NCBI GenBank assembly: GCA_005778355.1
Contig: SXON01000205.1
Location: 1-61,074 of the forward strand
Source of the DNA: Pseudomonadota bacterium
GTDB lineage: Bacteria; Myxococcota_A; UBA796; SXON01
Length of the DNA stretch: 61,074 nt
Direction of reading: 5' to 3'
Shown here: in pieces, positions 17,286 through 23,875 of the stretch
How positions within the stretch are numbered: position 1 is the first letter of the stretch
Layout: every line of letters starts with the position of its first letter
Notes under the pieces: generated by a model
What the model saw: only the letters and a program-made list of their open reading frames with translations
What the model was told of the DNA's origin: nothing
Databases searched by the model: none
Position numbers and translations under genes: made by a program

Positions 17286-17645
17286 ATGACCTCCGAGCTC
17301 CAACTCACCCCGCAGCCCGTGCGAACAACCGTCGCGACCAAGCAGCCGCTCCAACAGGCCGTCAACGTGTCCGAATACGACATCGCCGACCTCTTGCTGT
17401 ATGTCCCCGCGCTGGAGGGCACGGCCTCGCCCACGGCCACCATCCGGATCATCACCGGCATGCAGCTCGACACCGAGGATGGCTGGGTGGTCGCCGGCAC
17501 ATTCAACGTGGTGAGCACCACCAACAACTCGCAGAAGCTGCGCGTGTCGGAGTTGCTCAAGTACATCCGATGGGAGGTGTCGGGCGTCACGGGCACCACA
17601 CCCGCCGTGACCTTCCTGATCTCGGGCATGCTACGGCAGAGCTAG
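17286..17645 (+). CDS. Small beta-rich cassette protein, 119 aa (cassette 2, first gene)
   Basis: Starts at ATG 17286 (weak AGGAT upstream). No signal peptide. Sequence MTSELQLTPQPVRTTVATKQ, then strand-rich IADLLLYVPAL, TATIRIITGMQLDTEDGWVV and LRVSELLKYIRWEVSG. The LLKYIRW segment aligns with FLRFIRW of the cassette 3 protein, and TTVATK with HTVATR of cassette 1. I infer a shared single-domain beta fold of unknown function. The stop is four bases before the next ATG, so translation is probably coupled. Confidence 0.7.
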   Translation: MTSELQLTPQPVRTTVATKQPLQQAVNVSEYDIADLLLYVPALEGTASPTATIRIITGMQLDTEDGWVVAGTFNVVSTTNNSQKLRVSELLKYIRWEVSGVTGTTPAVTFLISGMLRQS

Positions 17646-17649
17646 GCCG

Positions 17650-19356
17650 ATGGACCCGCGACTCCGCCCTGTCGCTGCCCCCGCAGACCCGCGCGTGCGG
17701 CCCGTGGGCGCCGGGGCGTCGGCGCCGCGCAACGCGGCCGTGGCCGTGCCAGGGATCGACGAGCCCGGGGACCTCCCGGACCCCGGCCCGGACATCGACC
17801 TCCCGCCGCCGTGGTTCGACCCGGCGGCACGGCGACACGCCTGCCCCGAGAACCTGCCCGGCGAGTACCGGCGCGCCGACGCCACCCGGGCCTACACGGT
17901 GGGGCCGGTGTCGTCCAGCACGAGTGGACAGGCCACCATCTACACCGTCGGCGGCTCGCTCCTGGCCTCGGCCGACCGCGTGGCGCTCGAGCAGCCGCTC
18001 GCCACGTTCCTCGCCACCAACGGGGTGCCGAACGGCGCGATCGCCGTGCTCGACAGCGCCGGGCGCCTGATCCACTGCGCCGGGCTCACCAACCTGTCCG
18101 TCTACCAGTACATCCGCGAGCAGCCATCGTGGGCGGGGCCGCACAGCGGCTTCCGGGTGGGGAGCGTGAGCAAGACTTTCACGGCCTGGGCCGCCTGCCG
18201 CCTCGCGGACCTCGAGGTCTTCGGCAACATGCAGGACCTGCTGCATGAGTATGTGGATCTGGACCGGCTTCCCGAGGCGGTGGACAAGGGGCTCGTCGAC
18301 GAGAAGTGGATCCCGCAGAGGGGCGCGCGGCACGACGACCGAGCGTGGCGGGAAAGCATCACGTTGGAACACCTGCTCACCCACCGAGGCGGGTGGTTCG
18401 ATGACGGGTACTCGAGCACCCAACTGAAGAACGGCCAATTGGTCGTGGCGGGCGTGTATCCGTACGTCTCGTACCCGATGACACGCAGCCGAGGCGTCAT
18501 GGGCAAGAACATCTCCTCCTTCCACGAGGAGATGGCGGAGGCCAACCGTGCGACCTGGCCCGTCACCCACGACCACATGTTGCGCTACTTCAACCTGTGG
18601 CCCCTCGCCTTCGAGCCCGGTTCTCACTACTGCTACTCCAACCTGGGCTACTGGATGCTCGGTCGCGCCATCGAAGGGGCAAGCTGCCGGGGCTACGACG
18701 CCTTCGTGCGCGAGGCCCTGCTGCGCCCGCTCGGCATGCGCGACACGCGCGTGGGGCCGGACCTGTCGCGCGAGCGCGGCCTGGGCGAGCTCCCCGTGTT
18801 TGGCTACCGCTGGCCCGGGAGCGCCGCGACAGTGGCCACCCTCTCCCAGTCCTTCCAGGGCAAGGGGGGTAGCTACACCACGACCGACCTCGAGGACTAC
18901 GAGCCCTACGCCGAGCGCCGCCTTCGCCTCACCGATGCCGCCGGCGGCTGGGTGAGCTCTGCCTACGACCTTGCCCTCTACGCGCGCGAGACCTTCTACC
19001 GGCAGGCGCTGTTCGACCACAAGGTGTGGTATGGCGAGATGCTCCGCTACCAGGGCGCCACGGGGCAGTCCTCCGGCATGGGCTACGGCTGGGAGAGCGG
19101 TGGCTGGCACGGCAGCGGGAGCTGGTTCAAGACCGGCCACGTGAGCGGCGGCGCGGCGGACGTGTACCACGAGGGCAGTTCCACCGGCTCGCGGGGCCTG
19201 AGCCTCGTGGTGCTCTACAATCGATTCCCCTTCACAAGCAGCGAGAGCGCCGACAAGGCCACCGACAAGGCGATGCGCAAGGCCGTGGTGGCGGGCCTGC
19301 AGGCCGTGGCCCTCCCGAGCGCGGGCCAGGACCTATTCCGGATCATCCCCCCATGA
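17650..19356 (+). CDS. Class C beta-lactamase-like serine hydrolase (cassette 2, second gene)
   Basis: 568 aa. No signal peptide; residues 1-90 are Pro/Gly/Ala-rich, ending in a Cys-containing segment (RRHACPENLPGEYRR). The hydrolase domain has SxxK in GSVSKTFTAW (nucleophile Ser), a YxN motif in CYSNLGYWMLGRAIEG, and a late HGSGSWFKTGHVSG region in place of the KTG box. This is the penicillin-binding/beta-lactamase C fold, used by esterases, D-amino peptidases and beta-lactamases. Substrate not predictable. Position between a small beta-rich protein and a lipoprotein matches cassettes 1 and 3. Its stop overlaps the next ATG (ATGA). Confidence 0.85.
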   Translation: MDPRLRPVAAPADPRVRPVGAGASAPRNAAVAVPGIDEPGDLPDPGPDIDLPPPWFDPAARRHACPENLPGEYRRADATRAYTVGPVSSSTSGQATIYTVGGSLLASADRVALEQPLATFLATNGVPNGAIAVLDSAGRLIHCAGLTNLSVYQYIREQPSWAGPHSGFRVGSVSKTFTAWAACRLADLEVFGNMQDLLHEYVDLDRLPEAVDKGLVDEKWIPQRGARHDDRAWRESITLEHLLTHRGGWFDDGYSSTQLKNGQLVVAGVYPYVSYPMTRSRGVMGKNISSFHEEMAEANRATWPVTHDHMLRYFNLWPLAFEPGSHYCYSNLGYWMLGRAIEGASCRGYDAFVREALLRPLGMRDTRVGPDLSRERGLGELPVFGYRWPGSAATVATLSQSFQGKGGSYTTTDLEDYEPYAERRLRLTDAAGGWVSSAYDLALYARETFYRQALFDHKVWYGEMLRYQGATGQSSGMGYGWESGGWHGSGSWFKTGHVSGGAADVYHEGSSTGSRGLSLVVLYNRFPFTSSESADKATDKAMRKAVVAGLQAVALPSAGQDLFRIIPP

Positions 19357-20204
19357 GGCGCGTACCCTTGGCGGCCGTGCCCCTCGCCTTCGCCGGCTGC
19401 ACCGGCGGCAGCGAATCGGACCGGGCCCCCTGCGAGCTGGGCATCGCGGTCACCGCCGATGGGGAGGCGCACACGACGCTGCCGGCGGCCGTCGAGCGGG
19501 CGCTGCAACTTGACGGCGTGGTGGACGTCTGCCCGGGGACGCACGAGGTGGAGGGTCGCCTAGACGACACACCCGCCTCGACGTCACCCACGCCGGTCCT
19601 GATCCGGGGGACGGGCCGGGACACCACCCAGCTAGTGGGCACGGGCGAGGGCGTGTTCGGAGGCAACCACAAGCGGCCGGTCACCATCACAGATCTCGCC
19701 ATCGCTGACTCAGTGGCCGAGTGGGCATCGGACGAGTGCTCGGCGCCCGGGGAGTCCGACGTGGAGTGCGATGACCCGTTCAACCACGATGACCAGCCCG
19801 AGGGGGCTCTGCAGGCCTGGGGAAGCTGGGAGTTCCGGCGCGTGCGCATCAGCGACAACTCGGGCTACTGGGGCGGCGCGGTGACGATTCCTCAGCCCCC
19901 GGAAGGCATCTCCTCGACGGTACTGTTCATCGACAGCGAGATCCTCCGCAACTCCGCCGTCGATGACACGCGCGGCGGCGCCGTCCTCGTGGACTACAAC
20001 GACGACTGGGGCCCCCGCGGCGAGCTGACCATCACGTCGATCAACACCGACTGGGGCGAGGGCGGCGACGATAACGCCCCCGACGACATCGCCTTCGCCT
20101 CGTGGGACGGCTACTTCCACGACTCGCTCGTGGTGCACGCTTCCTACCGCTTCGACGGCGTAGCTGACTTCACCTGCGACGCCCTCGCATACACCTGCGA
20201 GTAG
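19353..20204 (+). CDS. Lipoprotein with predicted parallel beta-helix (cassette 2, third gene)
   Basis: 283 aa. Leader MRRVPLAAVPLAFAGC has a lipobox. The opening (TLPAAVERALQLDGVVDVCPGTHEV) is the usual first turn of right-handed beta-helix proteins of the polymorphic membrane/pectate-lyase-like type. Later strands (ITDLAIADS, FRRVRISDNSGYWGGAV, LFIDSEILRNSAVDDTRGGAVLVDY) fit repeated helix rungs. Likely surface-exposed. Start overlaps the stop of the hydrolase gene by 4 nt. It has no sequence similarity to the lipoproteins of the other cassettes that I can see. Confidence 0.75.
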   Translation: MRRVPLAAVPLAFAGCTGGSESDRAPCELGIAVTADGEAHTTLPAAVERALQLDGVVDVCPGTHEVEGRLDDTPASTSPTPVLIRGTGRDTTQLVGTGEGVFGGNHKRPVTITDLAIADSVAEWASDECSAPGESDVECDDPFNHDDQPEGALQAWGSWEFRRVRISDNSGYWGGAVTIPQPPEGISSTVLFIDSEILRNSAVDDTRGGAVLVDYNDDWGPRGELTITSINTDWGEGGDDNAPDDIAFASWDGYFHDSLVVHASYRFDGVADFTCDALAYTCE

Positions 20205-20232
20205 CGACGTCCCAAGGCGCCAACCCGCCGCC

Positions 20233-20335
20233 GTGGAGCGGCTCTACGCGGCGGCAGAGGCTCGCGACGACACGGGGGGGCGCACGCGAAGACGTACTCC
20301 ACCGTTTGTTCGCGAGGTGTTGCGCGGGGAAGCAG
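20233..20335 (+). repeat. Duplicated mnmE 3' end, copy 2 (decayed)
   Basis: Matches the last 105 bases of mnmE (17041-17145) at roughly four of five positions. The frame is broken by small deletions near 20273-20280, and the stop TAG reads CAG. The first 22 bases, GTGGAGCGGCTCTACGCGGC and two more, are identical. It separates cassettes 2 and 3 and is followed directly by the cassette 3 leader. Confidence 0.75.
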
Positions 20336-20378
20336 GGCGTCGCCAATCGTGTAATGGAATACAGAATCGCAAGAAAGT

Positions 20379-20408
20379 GGTGCTGGTGATGGTGCTGGTG
20401 CTGGTGCT
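20379..20408 (+). repeat. Hexanucleotide tandem repeat, five GGTGMT units
   Basis: GGTGCT, GGTGAT, GGTGCT, GGTGCT, GGTGCT in the leader of cassette 3, after an A+T-richer stretch (GTAATGGAATACAGAATCGC at 20351-20370). The unit differs from the cassette 1 unit by one base when read on the coding strand. Confidence 0.75.
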
Positions 20409-20422
20409 ACCTTCCGCTCGTG

Positions 20423-20429
20423 AAGGAGG
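20423..20429 (+). promoter_or_regulatory. Strong ribosome binding site of the cassette 3 small gene
   Basis: AAGGAGG, six bases before the ATG at 20436. Confidence 0.65.
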
Positions 20430-20435
20430 CCACGA

Positions 20436-20762
20436 ATGGCTGGTCAGTACGTCCGAATCCTCGACACCCGCGCGCTCACGCCGAACCTTTTCTGTCCCGA
20501 CAACAACGTGGTGGACCTCGGTGCCTTTCGCGTCGTGATCGTAGACTGCCGCCTCGTGGTGCTGGGCACCGGTGGTAACCTCATCATCGAGACCGCCTCG
20601 GTCAAGGAGGAGGGGGCGTGGCGCACCGTGGTCAGCATCCCGCTCAACGCGGCGCCGAACCTCATCGAGATCACCACCTTCCTGCGGTTCATCCGCTGGC
20701 GCACCGACGCGGGCGTGGCCGGAGCGCCGGTGGCGACCGTCGACCTGGTAGCCAAGGAATAG
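20436..20762 (+). CDS. Small beta-rich cassette protein, 108 aa (cassette 3, first gene)
   Basis: MAGQYVRILDTRALTPNLFC..., then strand-rich VVDLGAFRVVIVDCRLVVLG, LIIETASVKEEGAWRTVVSIP and LIEITTFLRFIRWRTDAG. The FLRFIRW block and the overall order of strands match the cassette 2 protein (LLKYIRW). Preceded by a strong Shine-Dalgarno sequence. No signal peptide. Function unknown. The next gene starts two bases after its stop. Confidence 0.72.
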   Translation: MAGQYVRILDTRALTPNLFCPDNNVVDLGAFRVVIVDCRLVVLGTGGNLIIETASVKEEGAWRTVVSIPLNAAPNLIEITTFLRFIRWRTDAGVAGAPVATVDLVAKE

Positions 20763-20764
20763 CC

Positions 20765-22627
20765 GTGGCCGGCTGCGGCTGCGGCGGGAGCTGTGGCTCG
20801 CCATCGTGCGGCCAGGGCGCGTCCCATGATGGCGGCGGGTGCGAGTGCCAGGGCGAGGGCGCCACCCCGATGGCGGCCCACCCGAACGTCGCCGTCGGCC
20901 GCACACTCAATCTCGGTGCCAAGGTCGAGCTGCAACAGCCTAGGCTCGAGTGCGGCACCGAGGTGGGGGAGCAGCCCGCAGGGCTGTTCCCGCTGTCGCA
21001 GGCTCGACCGGAGGCGTGCGCGATCGACACGCGGTCGACGATGCTCATGCCGCGTGGGGCCTGCCGGCAGCGCGACACGATGGCGGCGGCAGAAGACGTG
21101 GCCGCGCTCATCGACAAACTCCGGCGCGAGGGGCCACCGCCGGGGCTCCTGCCCACGCGCAGCGCGAATCTGCGGGCGAAGCGGACGCCGCGCGGCGAGC
21201 TGCTCACCCCGGCACGGCCCGCCCGGGGGCGCGCGATCTCGGCCGAAGAGCACGCGCAACTCCCGCAGGAGCTCGCGCGCCTCTGGCGCACCCGGACGGC
21301 CGCGATGGGCGCGCCGCCGCCCAGTCACGGCGTGCCCGGAGAACACCTCGCCGCCGGCGTAGTGGAAGTTGGCGTGGATCTCGCGGGCTGGGCCTGCGAC
21401 TGCGAGGGCACCTACGATTGTGCTCTCCGCAACCGGATCCACGTCCGCTACGGGGAGGTAGACCGCTGCATCGACGCGGACTGGTTCTGGGAACATCACG
21501 ACGCGCAGGACTGGCTCGACGAGGATGACTGCGTGGAGATTCTCTGGAACGGGTTCAAGTCCCACGGCGAGGGCGTGGACCGGGAGAAGTTCAACGAGGT
21601 GCTGAAGTGCTGGATGATCGACCTCCAAAAGGCGCAGTCCGGCCGTAGTTACCGTCTGTTCTTCGAGAAACGCGGGGGCCCGCGAGAGGCGCTGTACCAC
21701 GCCTGTGACCTCGTCGCGCGTTTCCAGACCTACGCGCGCGAGAGCTGGTCGGGCTCCGACGCGTGCGAGCACTTCCACAACTTCATAGGGGACGTACTCC
21801 GAGGCGACGCGGCGACGAGCCGGGAATATGAAAAGGCCACCTGGCTGGGCACCGAGGAAGCGCAGCACGGGCCGTGTCAGCTCAGCATCCTGGTGGTGTC
21901 GACATCCACCGACGTCACACCACGGGCGGTCACCACGTGCGACCGCGAGACGCCGGACGTCTGCCACCAGTCAGACGAGGATGGTCACTTCTACGGGGGC
22001 CAGTTCGACGACTGGAGCGCCGACCTCACCTCGAAGAACTGGTGGGGAACGGACTACTGGAGCTTCTACGAACGCGCATCAGGCTCACGCAGCGGTCCCC
22101 ACACCAGCCCGGCGGCGAGCGCGTCGCCCACTGGCTTCGCCGTGCGCCTGCCCGCCGTGAGGATAGCCTGGGAGGGCTTCGTCCTCGACTACGCGATCTC
22201 GTGGGCGCGGGTGGCGCTGCAGTACGCGCTCGAGGAAGGCGACGTCGCCGCGTTCGTCTCCGCGTGGAAACTGGCTCGGGCCGGCGCCGCGCGGCTACCA
22301 CGCCTGGGTCGCCTGTTAATCCACGAGATTGGCCACGTGTTCATGGGTACAGGCGGCCATTGCGTCTGCGACACCTCTCCGAGCTGCGGGTGCTGCTTCG
22401 ACATGGCCGCCGAGGCCTGGGTCGCCCGCGTGCAGGCCAGACTGGGGCTCCCGGACTCCGACACCTTCGTGTGCTCGACGACCCTGCTCTCGCAGCACAG
22501 CGATTCCTGGGGCTGTGGCACTGCGAGTGGTGGCTTCGCGTACTACCCGTGGACCACCAGTTTCGAGGAGGCGTGCGTGCCGCGGGCGTCCGTCACGTTG
22601 AGCGGCGGGCCATGCTTCGTCGCCTAG
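20765..22627 (+). CDS. HExxH metallopeptidase-like protein with Cys-rich N-terminus (cassette 3, second gene)
   Basis: 620 aa from GTG 20765. The first 30 residues are Gly/Cys-rich (AGCGCGGSCGSPSCGQG, CECQGEG), a possible metal site or flexible tail; no signal peptide. Many further Cys are spread through the middle (CDCEGTYDC, HACDLVARF). Near residue ~518-530 is LLIHEIGHVFMGTGGHC: HExxH followed by Gly and His, the usual zinc site of metallopeptidases, though the spacing to the second His differs from classic metzincins. After it comes CDTSPSCGCCFDMAAEAW. Likely a zinc peptidase; substrate unknown. The 3' end overlaps the lipoprotein gene by 16 nt. Confidence 0.75.
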   Translation: MAGCGCGGSCGSPSCGQGASHDGGGCECQGEGATPMAAHPNVAVGRTLNLGAKVELQQPRLECGTEVGEQPAGLFPLSQARPEACAIDTRSTMLMPRGACRQRDTMAAAEDVAALIDKLRREGPPPGLLPTRSANLRAKRTPRGELLTPARPARGRAISAEEHAQLPQELARLWRTRTAAMGAPPPSHGVPGEHLAAGVVEVGVDLAGWACDCEGTYDCALRNRIHVRYGEVDRCIDADWFWEHHDAQDWLDEDDCVEILWNGFKSHGEGVDREKFNEVLKCWMIDLQKAQSGRSYRLFFEKRGGPREALYHACDLVARFQTYARESWSGSDACEHFHNFIGDVLRGDAATSREYEKATWLGTEEAQHGPCQLSILVVSTSTDVTPRAVTTCDRETPDVCHQSDEDGHFYGGQFDDWSADLTSKNWWGTDYWSFYERASGSRSGPHTSPAASASPTGFAVRLPAVRIAWEGFVLDYAISWARVALQYALEEGDVAAFVSAWKLARAGAARLPRLGRLLIHEIGHVFMGTGGHCVCDTSPSCGCCFDMAAEAWVARVQARLGLPDSDTFVCSTTLLSQHSDSWGCGTASGGFAYYPWTTSFEEACVPRASVTLSGGPCFVA

Positions 22628-23007
22628 CGCTCGTCGTCCCCCTCGTCGTCCCAACCGGCTGCGAGGCCCTCGCCTTCTGCGTTGAAGAAGAAGAGTTCTT
22701 TACGACGCTGGCGCGCCGCTACTGCGAGTACACGGCACGCTGTCACGCCGAGGAGTTGGAAACAACAATCGACGACTGCACGCAGTACGTCGCCAGGGCG
22801 GGGTGGGAGTTCGAGCGAGGGCAAGTCGGCGACCGTTGCTCGACCGGCTTCGACGAGTGCGAGGCCGGCCGCTGCCTCGTCGTCTTCGCCCAGGCCACCA
22901 ACCGCTTCTGTGACACCGAGATGCCTGACGAGTACTACGACGACCCCTGCTTCGACTACTCCTACTGGGAAGGCGCAACCGAGAGTTGTTGGGACACCGT
23001 CGAGTAG
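22612..23007 (+). CDS. Small Cys-rich lipoprotein (cassette 3, third gene)
   Basis: 131 aa; MLRRLALVVPLVVPTGC carries a lipobox. The mature part is acidic with about twelve Cys (YCEYTARCHAEELE, GDRCSTGFDECEAGRC), suggesting a small disulfide-bonded surface domain similar in style to the short Cys-rich lipoproteins of myxobacteria. It overlaps the end of the metallopeptidase gene. Position matches the FG-GAP and beta-helix lipoproteins of the other cassettes. Function unknown. Confidence 0.7.
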   Translation: MLRRLALVVPLVVPTGCEALAFCVEEEEFFTTLARRYCEYTARCHAEELETTIDDCTQYVARAGWEFERGQVGDRCSTGFDECEAGRCLVVFAQATNRFCDTEMPDEYYDDPCFDYSYWEGATESCWDTVE

Positions 23008-23027
23008 CACGGCAGGCCCGCAGAGAC

Positions 23028-23062
23028 GCGATACCCTCCGTTCCATGTCGCCTCGCGCCCCC
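23028..23062 (+). repeat. 35-bp direct repeat, copy A
   Basis: GCGATACCCTCC... matches 23389-23423 at 29 of 35 positions. The two copies border a segment of about 325 bases that holds the inverted motif cluster. Copy B lies just before the SRPBCC gene and contains the GATA element seen upstream of other genes, so copy A may be a duplicated promoter. Confidence 0.6.
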
Positions 23063-23322
23063 GTCGTGAGCGCAGACACGCCGAGCAGGCTCCGTCGTGA
23101 GCGTTGATGCTTCGAACAGCGCCAAGAGAGGGCTCTTCGGCGCGCGGGGCGCGTTCCATGCCGCAAAACGCCCCTTCAACCGTGAAGCGAGGCGCCGCCC
23201 ACCGCGCCTGGAACCACCAGCGCGCTCAATCCCGCTACTCGAAGCACCAGCGCTTACGACGCACCCCATTCAGAACACCTGTGCTTACGACGAGTCCCAT
23301 ACAGAACACTTGCGCTTACGAC
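23063..23322. repeat. Cluster of GTCGTRAGC motifs in inverted orientation
   Basis: This gene-free stretch holds GTCGTGAGC at 23063 and 23094, and the inverse GCTTACGAC at 23252, 23283 and 23314. The longer arms GTCGTGAGCGTTGATGCTTC and GAAGCACCAGCGCTTACGAC are near-complementary and could fold into a stem. The last three copies form a 31-bp tandem repeat (23250-23280, 23281-23311, then a partial unit). A similar cluster lies at 25312-25541. Short open frames here show no recognisable protein. Confidence 0.65.
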
Positions 23323-23388
23323 GACGCCGGGCCCCTTCCCCGCGTCGCCAGCGATCCACCCATGAGCTAGCCTGGGGCAGCCCCCACC

Positions 23389-23423
23389 GCGATAACCCGC
23401 CTTCCATGCCGCCTCGCACCCCC
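23389..23423 (+). repeat. 35-bp direct repeat, copy B
   Basis: Partner of 23028-23062. It contains GATAACCC and ends 17 bases before the GTG of the SRPBCC gene, so it probably includes that gene's promoter. Confidence 0.6.
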
Positions 23424-23440
23424 AGCGCCACCGCCTGTCA

Positions 23441-23875
23441 GTGACCCACGCCTTCACCCTCTCCACGCCAGTCTCATCGCCGCCCGCACGGGCATGGCGC
23501 ATCCTGGTCGACGTCTCCGCCTGGCCCGAGTGGAACACCCTGCTCCCCCACGCCGAGGGCGACCTGCGCCCCGGGGAGCCGATCACCTTCCAGATCACCC
23601 AGCCCACCGGGAAGCCCTACGTCCACCGGGCAGTGCTCAAGGTGATCGACTCACCGCGCAGGCTCGTACTGGTGGCAACCCTGGTACATCCTTGGTTGCT
23701 GCAGATGGAACACGAGTTCGTGCTGACCGGTGACGACGACACCACCCTGGTGCAAACCTGGACGGTCCGAGGGATCCTCGCTCGGCCCCTGTGGCCGAGA
23801 CTCACTGCCTCATTCGCGCGTTTTTCGCAGCTAGGCGTCGACCTGAGCCGCCGGTGCGCCGAGGTGGGCGCGTGA
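23441..23875 (+). CDS. SRPBCC (polyketide cyclase/dehydrase-like) domain protein
   Basis: 144 aa from GTG. The pattern is typical of the family: VSSPPARAWRILVDVSAWPEWN near the start, ITQPTGKPYVHRAVLKVID and RLVLVATL strands, and a C-terminal helix (LTASFARFSQLGVDLSRRCAE). The fold encloses a hydrophobic pocket for lipid, aromatic or polyketide ligands. Its stop overlaps the start of the flavoprotein gene as GTGA, so the two products probably act on the same small molecule. Confidence 0.8.
   Translation: MTHAFTLSTPVSSPPARAWRILVDVSAWPEWNTLLPHAEGDLRPGEPITFQITQPTGKPYVHRAVLKVIDSPRRLVLVATLVHPWLLQMEHEFVLTGDDDTTLVQTWTVRGILARPLWPRLTASFARFSQLGVDLSRRCAEVGA

Noticed and set aside
17146..20220. Classical integrative element with integrase
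   Set aside because: The gene-tail duplications suggest integration, but no integrase, transposase or recombinase gene is in the window, so I list only the repeats.
23250..23322. Possible CRISPR array
   Set aside because: Repeats are directly adjacent, without spacers, only 2.4 units, and no cas genes are nearby.
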